Shown piece after piece: positions 16,952-26,677 of a stretch of 64,000 nucleotides of DNA. The position numbers and the translations under genes were made by a program. The notes beneath the pieces are model-generated. The model was not told the origin of the DNA, made no database searches, and was given only the letters and a program-made list of their open reading frames with translations. Origin of the DNA: Ketobacter sp964016105. Its GTDB lineage: Bacteria > Pseudomonadota > Gammaproteobacteria > Pseudomonadales > Ketobacteraceae. How positions within the stretch are numbered: position 1 is the first letter of the stretch; each line of letters opens with the position of its first letter. The stretch covers positions 248,001-312,000 of the forward strand of contig CAXHEX010000003.1 in the NCBI GenBank assembly GCA_964016105.1, written 5' to 3'.

Positions 16952-18670
16952 CTACAAAATGCTGGCAACAATCTCTGGGAAGTATCTAAGGTATAAAGTA
17001 CCGGTTTCGTTTTCAAGCAAGTGAGATTCTGCCGACGGTAATTTAGCCATCAAGTAGTTAAAGTTTTCGATGGTTGAAACCCTGTCATCGCTCCCCTGCC
17101 ATATATGAACAGGGCATCCAATACCAAATAACTCCTCAGGCCAAGGTTGTGAGATTAATTGAAACTCCCGCACAAGCCCCCTAGCCCCCTGACGCTTGGT
17201 TCGCTGCAGTTGCTGTATATATTGCTGGGCTATTTCATCCCGCGACAGCCACTCCTTATCAATATCCTCTGCGCAGTATGGCGGCCCACCATTAAGTAAG
17301 AACTTGTTAACGAAAAACTCGGGTGGATTTAACAACATGGCGTTGAGTATAGGCTTAATCAATAATGGTGAAGCATTAAATATCTTTAACAGGGTTCGAG
17401 TACCTGACGTATGGGCGGGAACGTCTTTAATGGCCGCCACGTTAGGGAAGACGCTGATTAAACCCAGCTTTTTAACTCGATCACCCACATCCTTAGCCAG
17501 TTGCAAGGCAAAGGGAGTGCCACTGGTGTTTCCCAAGAGCCGAAACTGCTCAATTTGCAGCTCATCTAACCACGCCTGCAGTATTTTGCTCCAGGAACGG
17601 TAGCAATGTTTTGAGTCATCGTTACTGTAGCCATAGCCTGGACGCTCAGGAATGAGCAGTCGTAAATTATAACGATCAAGGTAGGAAAGATCCGCAGGTA
17701 TTTCCAGCGCGTTACCAAGGTGACTGTGCATCAGCACCAAGGGCTCACCCCGGTCGGGACCAAAACTGGAGTAAGCCAAGCGGAAATCGCCATAATAAAA
17801 ATAATGGGTATTAGGATCCGTGGGAAAAGAGGAATTCTGAGCCAGCTGGTTTGCCTTCACCACGCGACTGCTGGTCACAAGCTTTTTAATCAAAGTTGAT
17901 CGATTCTGTGTGCCCAGTTTGAGATATATATTTTTAATATGGTGCTTTATTGTGTTTAAACTGCGATCCAGTGTACCAGCAATGTTATTTACGCTAGCGC
18001 CGGAGAGCAAATGCGACATCACTTTCTGCTCAGTATCAGTCAATTGGTACAGAGCTTTTGCTCTCTGCTCGTCAACCGCTACGTTTTGGGTATTGTCAAC
18101 CAATAGCATGGCGCGCAGGGGTTGTTGGACAACATCTTCAACAGGAATTTGATAAATACTGAGTCCGCCCTTACTGGCGAACGAAACACACTCTTTTGTG
18201 GAAGGCGAAATTTTATCCTTGAGATTGGAGCTTAACCCTTCCTTCTGATGGGTTAATATTAAATCCTTTTTCAGCTCGGGCTCATTAGCTAACATTTGTT
18301 CAGCCAGGGGATTAATGTACACAATCTGATCGTTGGCATTGAGGTACAAAATACCAATGGGGGCGTGCCCAAAAACATCATCCAGCAGCTGATCATGTTG
18401 CCGCATTTGTGAGATATTTTTACTTATCTTAAGTGCTCTGGTTAAATGCTTTGACAAGAGCGAGCCCACCTCTTGCTGGACTTTCTCTGGCAGGTTGCTT
18501 AAATCATAGCGAGACGCTGCTAAATAACTCACCAACTGAGGCCATTGTTCTGGCTTCTCGCTTATTTGATAAATTAATTCCACTATAGGCAAATAGCTTT
18601 GCTCTACGGTGAGTTCACTAGACAAGTCACTGGTTTGACTCGGTTGCTTGATTTTCTCGATTGTAGCCAT
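16952..18670 (-). CDS. LuxR-type regulator fused to a catalytically degenerate alpha/beta hydrolase
   Basis: The 572-residue protein has a PAS-like sensor (about 95-200; APIGILYLNANDQIVYINPLAE), a LuxR-type helix-turn-helix (about 205-265; LTDTEQKVMSHLLSGASVNN, TIKHHIKNIYLKLG), and an alpha/beta-hydrolase domain (about 295-572; PLVLMHSHLGN, LLIPERPGYGYS). At the nucleophile elbow the sequence is G-N-T-S-G (380-384), with Thr382 where Ser is expected. The acid WQGSDDR (D529) is kept, but the usual GH near the C-terminus is G557-T558. The hydrolase is therefore probably a ligand-binding module rather than an enzyme. It is divergent from a second LuxR-type gene with similar N-terminal architecture, across a 97-base gap. 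Confidence 0.85.
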   Translation of the reverse strand: MATIEKIKQPSQTSDLSSELTVEQSYLPIVELIYQISEKPEQWPQLVSYLAASRYDLSNLPEKVQQEVGSLLSKHLTRALKISKNISQMRQHDQLLDDVFGHAPIGILYLNANDQIVYINPLAEQMLANEPELKKDLILTHQKEGLSSNLKDKISPSTKECVSFASKGGLSIYQIPVEDVVQQPLRAMLLVDNTQNVAVDEQRAKALYQLTDTEQKVMSHLLSGASVNNIAGTLDRSLNTIKHHIKNIYLKLGTQNRSTLIKKLVTSSRVVKANQLAQNSSFPTDPNTHYFYYGDFRLAYSSFGPDRGEPLVLMHSHLGNALEIPADLSYLDRYNLRLLIPERPGYGYSNDDSKHCYRSWSKILQAWLDELQIEQFRLLGNTSGTPFALQLAKDVGDRVKKLGLISVFPNVAAIKDVPAHTSGTRTLLKIFNASPLLIKPILNAMLLNPPEFFVNKFLLNGGPPYCAEDIDKEWLSRDEIAQQYIQQLQRTKRQGARGLVREFQLISQPWPEELFGIGCPVHIWQGSDDRVSTIENFNYLMAKLPSAESHLLENETGTLYLRYFPEIVASIL

Positions 18671-18689
18671 GGCAGCTATTAAAACGTCT

Positions 18690-18704
18690 TTTTGATCGTC
18701 AAAA
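18690..18704. promoter_or_regulatory. Inverted repeat between the divergent LuxR-type genes
   Basis: TTTTGA-TCG-TCAAAA is a perfect 6-3-6 inverted repeat in the 97-base gap between the two divergent regulator genes. It could be an operator for one of them. The surrounding DNA (18720-18750) is A/T-rich and probably contains the promoters. Confidence 0.35.
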
Positions 18705-18767
18705 CACTGTACACTAGCATGGAAACTGTATTTAATTAATAATAAATTCAGGTTGAGTGATTATTGA

Positions 18768-19820
18768 GTGGATAATGTGAATTGGTCTGAATGGATAGAT
18801 GCTCTCTACAAGTTCACAGAAGCGGAAGCCTCAACGGCGGAAAACTGGGAAAATCAATTAGCTGAGGAATGCTTGTTACCCCTCCATCGTTTAATCGCCT
18901 GTGAATCCTTAGCGTTATACCAACTGATCGAAGAACAGGTTTACCAGTTATTATGGAGCTTTCCAAATCGCAACCCCAAAAACCCGTCCGCTATATCTCA
19001 TCCCCAGCCTCAAATCAGTTTCAGTGAACCCAATCAAGTGGTTCTCCACTTACAAGAAAGTGAGCGTTTGGCCCTGGAAATACAGTTCACTTCAAAACAG
19101 GACCCCAGGGCTGAAGACTGGATAAGAACACTGGATACTATTAATGGTCACCTTACTCGAGCGATCCGTATCATAGAGGAAAAACAGCTGCATACAGCTC
19201 GACAAAGTGCTCACAAACTTCTACTGGAACGCTGGCACACTGGCGTGGTCATGCTCGATGATACCCGCCACATACTTTATTGTAATCAGGCAGCACAACA
19301 CATCATGGCAAAACATGGGGAGCTGGAGTTCTGCGCTAAAAACCTCAGTCAAAGCTCTCGCCGCGTCACTTCCCCTTTAAAACAAGCCATAGAAGTTGCC
19401 ATTGACGCCCATATAGACGGTTATTCAATGGAACCCAGATTGGTGAAAGAAAGTTTGACGAATGCGGAGTTAAGCATACTAGTGACGGTTCCTTCAGTTC
19501 AAGATCCCCCCTCCTACTGGAAAGGAGACACAGCCTGCATTTTATATATGGAAGATTCCAGCCAACCGCTCTATTTAGAATTAGATTATCTTAAAACTCA
19601 CTACAAAATGACTCACCGTGAAGCTCAAGTTGCAATGGGCGTTATCAATGGAGAGGATACCTTGGAAATTGCAACTAAACATTTTGTTAGCGAGGAAACC
19701 GTTCGTAAACAACTGAAAGCCGTGCGTAAAAAAACTCAGACCAGTAACCGAATCGAATTGATTAGAAAGCTCATGGACGCCGGTCATCATTCTTTCAGCT
19801 TTTCATCACAGTCCCATTAA
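18768..19820 (+). CDS. LuxR-type transcriptional regulator with PAS-like sensor region
   Basis: The 350-residue regulator starts at GTG 18768. It has an N-terminal helical region, a PAS-like middle (about 145-260; LERWHTGVVMLDDTRHILYCNQAAQ) and a C-terminal LuxR-type helix-turn-helix (about 275-340; MTHREAQVAMGVINGEDTLE, EETVRKQLKAVRKKTQ). The N-terminal half matches in layout the divergently transcribed hydrolase-fused regulator (LTRAI/LTRAL, then the IxYxN motif), so they are probably distant paralogues. It lacks the hydrolase domain and an N-terminal receiver domain. It ends overlapping the convergent ppkA stop by four bases, hence it could be tied to T6SS control. Confidence 0.85.
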   Translation: MDNVNWSEWIDALYKFTEAEASTAENWENQLAEECLLPLHRLIACESLALYQLIEEQVYQLLWSFPNRNPKNPSAISHPQPQISFSEPNQVVLHLQESERLALEIQFTSKQDPRAEDWIRTLDTINGHLTRAIRIIEEKQLHTARQSAHKLLLERWHTGVVMLDDTRHILYCNQAAQHIMAKHGELEFCAKNLSQSSRRVTSPLKQAIEVAIDAHIDGYSMEPRLVKESLTNAELSILVTVPSVQDPPSYWKGDTACILYMEDSSQPLYLELDYLKTHYKMTHREAQVAMGVINGEDTLEIATKHFVSEETVRKQLKAVRKKTQTSNRIELIRKLMDAGHHSFSFSSQSH

Positions 19821-22333
19821 TGGGCATCTGTGTTCAGTGCTCTAACCAAGCGGAAGCCAATGAAATGGTCTTCCACTAGATTACTAGAATACACCGTTCT
19901 AGCACACTGTTGTAGCCCGTGGGCTGCACTACCCCCCATAGCCTGATGGCCTGACTGGCCCCTTACCCATTCGGCGGCATTGCCAACCACATTGATCAAT
20001 CCCAGTGAGTTGGGATAACCTTCGGACACAGACCGAAGCTTGTTGCCACGAATAGTTCGTCCTCCACTTTGAATTAAACAATTATGGTCTTCGATACCAT
20101 TATCGTCTTTGGCATAGTGCTGCCATTGTTGAGCATTGGGTAATTGGTAACGTCGGCCTGATTGCTCACTTAACCATCCAGCATAGGCTTCGGCCTGCTT
20201 TGCGCTGATACGGGTGATGGGTAGCGTTGGATTCGGCTGCACCGTACAGACACCACTGAAGCGACAATACTGATTGAAATCCTTGATGCTAATTTCAGTG
20301 CGGGATACGGCAAAACTGGGCAGCTTACCCGTTCCCAACACCACCACCATTTCTGGCCCGCGGCCTCCCGCTCGCAATGAATCGCTACAGCGATAGGTTT
20401 GTTGTTTACCTAGATTGGCAAAAGCCGATTTGCAATTATCGCCAGGGTTATTCCTTCTAGGGGTACTTTGCGGCCGAGGAATTACAGCATAGGCGGCGGC
20501 CAGACTCGATCCCGAATGGCCATTGCGGCTGAACTCCACCAGACTGCTATTTATCACATGGTAAAGGCTCGAATCCAGGGTTTTAAGCTGATCTAAGAAT
20601 TGGCGGAACTGATGTTGATCAGCGGGTTGCTGCTGGCGCCATAATTCCGCCAATTGATTTAGATTCTGTCCAATTCCATCGGGCCTGTTTTGCATCAATG
20701 GCTGCGATATTGTCGAGCCCTCCTTTGCTGACAAGCTATTTTGAAATCGGTCTTTCTCATTGGGAAAAAGCTCAATAGCCTGCTTCGCAATCTTCCTGGC
20801 CCGCTCCGGTTGTCCAAGATACTGGGCTAAGCCGACCTCCTTTGCCAGTACCTGTTTTACCGAGTAGCGTTGTAACACGGCACTGGCTTTATTTAGTAGT
20901 ACCACATCTTTTATATGTTGCGCCAAGTAAGGCGGCCCATCTTCGAACTCCCGCTGTTCGAACCGTTTTTCCAGCTGGTACTCCAAATTGTTAGTGTATT
21001 TTTGCAGTGATTTGCGAAAACCTCGATTCAAATTTTTAAGCTTCGCCGAATCGATGTAGAGTGGTAGCAGAATGTTTAACTTACGCCTGACAGCATGGTA
21101 TTCCCTCGCAGTTTTCAACTGCTCCATATCTTTTTCCAGATTATCAATCACTGCCTGACGGGACTGGTTCAGTACCATCGCCTGCTCATCAGTATCCAGG
21201 GATTGGATTTCCTCTATACCAGATTTGATGGTAGCTAGATTTGGGGAGCTTAGACGTCGGGATAATTCATCAATAGTTTCATTTTTCAGCCAACTAAAAA
21301 TAAACAGCAGAAATAATAGTGCCGCCAACAACCCCGCCGATACCATAGCCACCCAGGCGCTATTCTTTTTTTGCAAACCAAAAAAACGAGATTCGAAACG
21401 CTCTATGGTGAGTTGTGGGTCTTTTTCGAAAGCCAATAGGGATTTTAAGGCTGTCCATTGAGCCATATTGAGTTCACGGATTCGGCGCGGTTTCATCTCA
21501 GCAGTTTGGGCTTCCGACGCTTTACGGCGATCGTAAGGATGCACACCCCGCAGCAGCAAATAGAATATACAGCCAATGGCATAGAGGTCATCTTGCTTGC
21601 TGGGCCGTTCTCCCAATAACAGGCTGACACTGGCGTAGCTGGGGGTAAGGGCCTGTAAGCTATGGGCATCAAATGCGGATGTTTCAAAATGCAGGGCCTG
21701 GGCAATACCAAAATCCAGCACTTTTAGTCGCCCGCCTGTATCTAAAAATAGATTAGCTGGCTTAAGATCAGCGTGGATGACGCCAAATTTGTGAGCATAG
21801 CTGATGGCTTGGCAAACTTGCTTTATTAATTCCATAGCCTGATTCAGTGGCAGACCCTGGGGATGTTGCTTGATTGTTTTATCCAGAGATTCTCCTTTTA
21901 GCAATTCCATGGTCATAAATGGCAAATCGCCATCACGATCAAAATCGTACACACTAACAATATTGGGGTGAGCCAGTTTTTGAGTTTTCTTGGCTTCTTG
22001 CTGAAGTGCCGCAAAAGCTTGATCGTGACTGGCAAATTGAGGATTGATGGTTTTCAGGGCCAACCAGGGGTCACGATCACCCGCTTCTACCTGGCGAAGA
22101 TCTCTTGCCTTGAACACCTTACCCATACCGCCAGAGCCCAGTTCTTCCACCAGTTCAAAACGGTTGTTGATCAGATCGCCCACTTGTACTTCGCGAATGG
22201 AATCAGTGGCTGAACCACGTCTATTTTCGCTATTACCGGGACGCCACATTACCCGGGTTTTAGCGCTACTGACTGTGGCGGATGACACTTTGGTGGGGGA
22301 TTTTGAAATGGACGTACTGTTGGAACCTGTCAT
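19817..22333 (-). CDS. ppkA: T6SS serine/threonine kinase PpkA with C-terminal FGE-sulfatase-like domain
   Basis: The 838-residue membrane kinase belongs to the T6SS threonine-phosphorylation pathway. Its kinase domain looks active: glycine loop GSGGMG (66-71), Lys94 in LALKT, HADLKPAN (187-194; HAD instead of HRD) and DFG (207-209). One transmembrane segment is at about 326-349, followed by a helical periplasmic region. A C-terminal formylglycine-generating-enzyme-like (SUMF1) domain spans about 650-835 (AVSRTEISIKDFNQYCR, GNAAEWVRG). In Pseudomonas PpkA phosphorylates the FHA protein Fha1. The start overlaps pppA by ATGA, so the two are coupled. It is the last gene of the minus-strand T6SS operon. 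Confidence 0.92.
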   Translation of the reverse strand: MTGSNSTSISKSPTKVSSATVSSAKTRVMWRPGNSENRRGSATDSIREVQVGDLINNRFELVEELGSGGMGKVFKARDLRQVEAGDRDPWLALKTINPQFASHDQAFAALQQEAKKTQKLAHPNIVSVYDFDRDGDLPFMTMELLKGESLDKTIKQHPQGLPLNQAMELIKQVCQAISYAHKFGVIHADLKPANLFLDTGGRLKVLDFGIAQALHFETSAFDAHSLQALTPSYASVSLLLGERPSKQDDLYAIGCIFYLLLRGVHPYDRRKASEAQTAEMKPRRIRELNMAQWTALKSLLAFEKDPQLTIERFESRFFGLQKKNSAWVAMVSAGLLAALLFLLFIFSWLKNETIDELSRRLSSPNLATIKSGIEEIQSLDTDEQAMVLNQSRQAVIDNLEKDMEQLKTAREYHAVRRKLNILLPLYIDSAKLKNLNRGFRKSLQKYTNNLEYQLEKRFEQREFEDGPPYLAQHIKDVVLLNKASAVLQRYSVKQVLAKEVGLAQYLGQPERARKIAKQAIELFPNEKDRFQNSLSAKEGSTISQPLMQNRPDGIGQNLNQLAELWRQQQPADQHQFRQFLDQLKTLDSSLYHVINSSLVEFSRNGHSGSSLAAAYAVIPRPQSTPRRNNPGDNCKSAFANLGKQQTYRCSDSLRAGGRGPEMVVVLGTGKLPSFAVSRTEISIKDFNQYCRFSGVCTVQPNPTLPITRISAKQAEAYAGWLSEQSGRRYQLPNAQQWQHYAKDDNGIEDHNCLIQSGGRTIRGNKLRSVSEGYPNSLGLINVVGNAAEWVRGQSGHQAMGGSAAHGLQQCARTVYSSNLVEDHFIGFRLVRALNTDAH

Positions 22334-23079
22334 CTGGAATGGGAGCCTTCCACTATCTCAATCACACTCACGGTAATATTATCTTTGGCCGCTCCCAGCA
22401 GCACTTGATCCACCAACTGCTGGCTTTTCTCCAAAGGAGTCTTGTCACAGGCCATAACAGAAGCGATCTGATCTGGAGCCAGCTCTGAGTACAAACCATC
22501 ACTACACAACAGCAGACAATCACCCGGCACCAAGTCAAAAGAGATTGAATCCAGTACCAGATCTTCGTGAACTCCCAGGGCACGGGTAATAATATGTCGT
22601 TTGGGGTGAGAGGCTCGGTCCTGTTCCGCAATAATGCCCCGTTCCACCATTTCCTGTACCAGGCTATGGTCGGTGCTCATCTGATACAGAAAATCATCCC
22701 GGAACAGATACAGCCTGCTATCACCGGCCCACAGACAAGCGCACTGTTGTTGATCCACTACGGCTACCACCACGGTGCAACCCATGATGCTGTCTTCGCC
22801 ACGGTCCAGCGTAACCAGTAACTCCTGGTTCAACAGTTCTAACTGCTTACTCAGATCATGGATCTTGCTCTGGATTGCCCCCTCTAAAGGCACTTGGGAT
22901 ATTCTTTCCACTGCCAATGCAGCAGCCACCTCCCCAGCATCATAACCACCCATACCATCGGCGATGCACCACAAACTCAATTGGTCATCGCTATAAAATG
23001 CATCCTCGTTAAGATCCCTTAGATTACCTTTATGGGTGACGGAACCAGAATGAGCGAAGATCCGCAGCGTGCAATCCAT
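22330..23079 (-). CDS. pppA: T6SS PP2C-type protein phosphatase PppA
   Basis: The product is a Mn/Mg-dependent Ser/Thr phosphatase of about 249 residues that counteracts PpkA. PP2C motifs are present: RDLNEDAF near the start, ADGMGGYDAGEVAA, ACLWAGDSRLYL, the SHPKRHIITRALG stretch, and LLCSDGLYSEL near the end. I chose ATG 23079 because PP2C homology starts a few residues later; the open frame reaches 23133, overlapping tssM. It lies 7 bases after tssM and overlaps ppkA by 4 bases. Confidence 0.92.
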   Translation of the reverse strand: MDCTLRIFAHSGSVTHKGNLRDLNEDAFYSDDQLSLWCIADGMGGYDAGEVAAALAVERISQVPLEGAIQSKIHDLSKQLELLNQELLVTLDRGEDSIMGCTVVVAVVDQQQCACLWAGDSRLYLFRDDFLYQMSTDHSLVQEMVERGIIAEQDRASHPKRHIITRALGVHEDLVLDSISFDLVPGDCLLLCSDGLYSELAPDQIASVMACDKTPLEKSQQLVDQVLLGAAKDNITVSVIEIVEGSHSR

Positions 23080-23086
23080 AACTTTA

Positions 23087-26000
23087 CTAAAGACGTTTGG
23101 GTAGTTGGTAGCGTCCCAAGTAGTCCGCCACAAATGGATTTAGCGCACTGCTGGCCTGTAATTCATAGACCGCCTTACGTTGGTTATCGTTGACCGTTAG
23201 GGTGAAACGATCTGAGTAGTTGGTTTTAGCCAGAGATTGCTGCTCAATAAATCGAAACCAGGCCCAACTACCTTCCACCTGGCTACCAAAACGTACCCCG
23301 TAGTGATCCTCGAAAACGTATTTCACCTGCTGATTGCCTGAGTCTGAAGGCCAGGTCAACTGGAAATGTCGGGAAGGCCCATGACGGTACTCTAACCGTT
23401 GCCCTAAAGCGGACAGTTCAAAGCGATTTATGTTGGCGTCCAAATACGTGGGTGTTAATTTAAATGACACTTGAGGTGTATCTGAACCAGAAAATAACAC
23501 CCGTCGAATTTTATGGGCTTGTTCGAATGCGTTTAAGGCCTGTGCCGATAATCCCAGGCTGCCACCATCAACGGACTTTAGTCGCCATGGCGAACGCTGG
23601 GTGGACACAAAAGGAGACAAGTACTGTTTAAAGAAGCTGTGTTCAATACCATCGGGTTTAAAGAATTCCGCAAAATCAGTTAGTGTAATATCCACATCAG
23701 CCTGCTTCGCCATGGGGTATCGATCCTGAATACTGCGCTCATAGAAAGGCCTCACCTGACGGCTGTACTCCCCTAGTAAATAACCACGACCATTGGCCAA
23801 GGTATGGGTCCAGGAACGTTGCGCCAACTCCAGTACCCAGGATTTGACCGGCTCGGGAAGATATCGGGCTTCCATTTTCAGTTTACCGATGGCATCAGAC
23901 TGGCCATTTGACATGCGTTGAGCTGCTGCTTCAAACGCAGCCCTTGGGGTGTCTCCACTGCTGGTAATACTTTCAAGATAAAACTGCAATTCCATAAGAC
24001 TGTCTCTTAGCCGCTGGTATGGGCTGGCAGACGGGTTCTCCATGGCCATGAAGTTGTGGATGTCTTCAAATTGCTTATCCACCAAAGTGGCGGGATTTTG
24101 CGGTAACTTAATCATTCGATTTTGACCCGCAAGCTTGGCTATTCTTGATAGCTTGGCTGCTTTGGGGCTCAGCTTACCAGCAAGCTTTTCCACTTGCTGG
24201 CTGTTTTCCGCCAACAGTGCCGGGTCAATCAAGGGTTTTGATAGCTGAGTCTGCAGTGACGTTTCCCTTAGCACGTGGGTCACCGCTGAGTTGTTGGCCA
24301 GCACCGCAGTCAACAGTGACACGTGCTCATTTAGACTTGCGGGTTGATGGAGCTTCAGACTATCGATGGCCCGCTGCCAGTAACCCACGTAGTCATCCAG
24401 GTAATTTTTCTCGATAGTGGCTTGAATGTTGGCTAACTCCAGTTCGCTCATATCATCGCCACGGCTGCCCACTACCCAACTGTCGTCCGCCAATTGCTCT
24501 ATGATATTAGCCTGTTGGGGTTTAAAGAATTCATGGTAACCCTTGGCGGTATAAAGCCAGGGGATCTCCACAAATTCGCCTGCGAAAACCCCGTGCATAT
24601 CATGGCCAAAATCCCTATCGAAACGGTACGGAGTGGGTTCCTTCTGCAGGGCGTTGTGTTTGATTGTGGTGTAGATTTGGCGCGCCAGAGGAATACGCCG
24701 CAAGATACTGCGGCTGTCATCCACCAAACGCTGATCCATTTGCAGGCTGCGCCAGGGCTGGGGCATCAATCGCTGTAAATGCTTATCCAGCTTTTCCAAA
24801 GTATCCGGTTGATTGGCATAGCGATTCAACCAGTCTGCCCGTAACCAGGCACTGACGTATTCTTTATCCAGCCGCTCTGGAAGGCTCAACATCAGGTACG
24901 CTTTTAAGGTGTGATGAAGATACTCCGGCTGATCTCGATGTTGTCGCAACTGAGATGCCAGCTGGGCCTGCAATGACTGATAAAACTCGCCGTTCAAAAC
25001 ACTTTGGTATTCCTGCTCGGCGGCCTTCTGTAACTCATCCCCCTGATACAAACCCAGCCCCATTGACCAGGGGTCTTGGTTGGGCTGAAACACCGTCCCC
25101 ATGGCCATCAAGGGGTCAAGCTGAGGCACAATGTCTTGGGGGAGCTCTGAGCCAATCCAGGTTTCCCGCTGGGAAAGGTAATCATCTAACTGCCCCTGAG
25201 CCAGGTTCAACTTGGAATCATTCAGCCCGTAGCTAGTGGACCACATCACTGCCGCCCCCACAGCGGCAACTAACGATGCCACGTATCCTGTGCTACGGAC
25301 AATTCGCAACTGATTTTCATGACTGCGATTGCTTCCCACCAGATCCGCTTCTGGAAACACTACCTGTTGAAATAGATTACGAAGAAAATAGCTTTTACCG
25401 GGTGCCAGGCTTTGATTGCTGCCCTGCCCGGTCTGCACCAGCGCATCCTGATTTATCCCCATTTGATTGGCCATGGAATGCATAACCCGCTGCATGCCAG
25501 ACGCTTCTTGGGTACCACTGGCAAAGTAGACACCCCGCAGCTGGAATTGATCGTGAAAACGGGATTCACTGAAGCAGCGCTCAAAAAAATGTGTAAGCCG
25601 TGATTTTATGCTAACAAAATGACTGGGAAACCCCAGTATCTCAGCACGGCGCCCTAAGTCCCGCTCGAAGTGGAACTTTGAAATCAAGCTGTCCTGCAAA
25701 CGTCTTGCAAGCACATCAAATTCTGCATCAAACATTTGACTGTAGCTTTGATTCTGCTCGGCACCATCGGCGAAGGTCATGCCCCATACCTGGCTTCGCT
25801 CCTCTTTACCCAGCATACTGAAATAGGCATTAAAACCAGGGATAAGATCGCACTTGGTTAGAACCATATAAACGGGAAACTTAACGCCCAGTTGACGGGT
25901 AAGCTCCTGCAGCCGGGCACGAACTGCGTTTACCATAGCCGCTTGCTCCGCCTCTCCCTGGCGCAGTATTTCATCCACGCCAATAGTGACTAATACACCA

Positions 26001-26659
26001 TTAATGGGACGACGCTTACGATGTTTTTTCAGCAACTCTATAAAACCTTGCCAGGCTTTGGCATCGGCGCTGGCGTGGCTGTCCTGGGTGGTGTAGCGAC
26101 CCGCAGTATCAATAATCACTGCTTGCTCTGTAAACCACCAATCGCAGTTACGGGTACCCGCCACTCCTTTCACAGCACCCCGCCCCAACTCCGCTTCCAG
26201 GGGAAAATTCAACCCAGAGTTCACCAAGGCGGTGGTTTTGCCCGCACCTGGCGGCCCAATCAAAAGATACCAGGGCAATTCGTAAAGATAATTTTTACTG
26301 TAACGACTGTTGCTGGAACTGGTGCGCCGCAGTATATCCATGGCTTGTTTAAAACCAGAGCTAAGCACAGCGACTTCGCCACTTGCTCCAGCGTTAGTTT
26401 CGCCGCTTCCGTCGAGGCTATCAGCTTGCTGTAAGCTGTTCGCCAGCTTTTCGTTGTTGGATTTAGCCTGAGCCGTTAGCCTCAGATTGTTTAATCCCCA
26501 GGCCAGCAAGAGAAGCAGAATAACCAGCAAGCGTACAACATCACTTTCCAGTAATTTTTTGTCGGCAATGGCAATCAATGGGCCAGCAAACCAAACCAGA
26601 ATCGAGATAGCGATCAACCCAATTAGAGAGATTAACCATTTTTGCTTAAGCAACCACAT
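23087..26659 (-). CDS. tssM: T6SS membrane-complex protein TssM (IcmF)
   Basis: The 1190-residue inner-membrane protein forms the trans-envelope channel with TssL and TssJ. Two N-terminal hydrophobic helices (about 8-30, 42-58) precede a cytoplasmic NTPase domain with Walker A GPPGAGKTT (135-143) and a Walker B-like VIIDTAGRY. A third helix near 455-475 (VASLVAAVGAAVMWS) leads into the long periplasmic part, which ends in the beta-rich TssJ-binding region. Length is normal for the family. The Walker A motif is intact, unlike in some TssM proteins. It follows tssL by 18 bases; tagF, often found between tssM and pppA, is absent. Confidence 0.95.
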   Translation of the reverse strand: MWLLKQKWLISLIGLIAISILVWFAGPLIAIADKKLLESDVVRLLVILLLLLAWGLNNLRLTAQAKSNNEKLANSLQQADSLDGSGETNAGASGEVAVLSSGFKQAMDILRRTSSSNSRYSKNYLYELPWYLLIGPPGAGKTTALVNSGLNFPLEAELGRGAVKGVAGTRNCDWWFTEQAVIIDTAGRYTTQDSHASADAKAWQGFIELLKKHRKRRPINGVLVTIGVDEILRQGEAEQAAMVNAVRARLQELTRQLGVKFPVYMVLTKCDLIPGFNAYFSMLGKEERSQVWGMTFADGAEQNQSYSQMFDAEFDVLARRLQDSLISKFHFERDLGRRAEILGFPSHFVSIKSRLTHFFERCFSESRFHDQFQLRGVYFASGTQEASGMQRVMHSMANQMGINQDALVQTGQGSNQSLAPGKSYFLRNLFQQVVFPEADLVGSNRSHENQLRIVRSTGYVASLVAAVGAAVMWSTSYGLNDSKLNLAQGQLDDYLSQRETWIGSELPQDIVPQLDPLMAMGTVFQPNQDPWSMGLGLYQGDELQKAAEQEYQSVLNGEFYQSLQAQLASQLRQHRDQPEYLHHTLKAYLMLSLPERLDKEYVSAWLRADWLNRYANQPDTLEKLDKHLQRLMPQPWRSLQMDQRLVDDSRSILRRIPLARQIYTTIKHNALQKEPTPYRFDRDFGHDMHGVFAGEFVEIPWLYTAKGYHEFFKPQQANIIEQLADDSWVVGSRGDDMSELELANIQATIEKNYLDDYVGYWQRAIDSLKLHQPASLNEHVSLLTAVLANNSAVTHVLRETSLQTQLSKPLIDPALLAENSQQVEKLAGKLSPKAAKLSRIAKLAGQNRMIKLPQNPATLVDKQFEDIHNFMAMENPSASPYQRLRDSLMELQFYLESITSSGDTPRAAFEAAAQRMSNGQSDAIGKLKMEARYLPEPVKSWVLELAQRSWTHTLANGRGYLLGEYSRQVRPFYERSIQDRYPMAKQADVDITLTDFAEFFKPDGIEHSFFKQYLSPFVSTQRSPWRLKSVDGGSLGLSAQALNAFEQAHKIRRVLFSGSDTPQVSFKLTPTYLDANINRFELSALGQRLEYRHGPSRHFQLTWPSDSGNQQVKYVFEDHYGVRFGSQVEGSWAWFRFIEQQSLAKTNYSDRFTLTVNDNQRKAVYELQASSALNPFVADYLGRYQLPKRL

Positions 26660-26677
26660 GCACCATTTACCTTGATT

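Noticed and set aside
19817..19820. Frameshift or fusion between the LuxR-type gene and ppkA
   Set aside because: The genes are on opposite strands and simply overlap by four bases at their stop codons.
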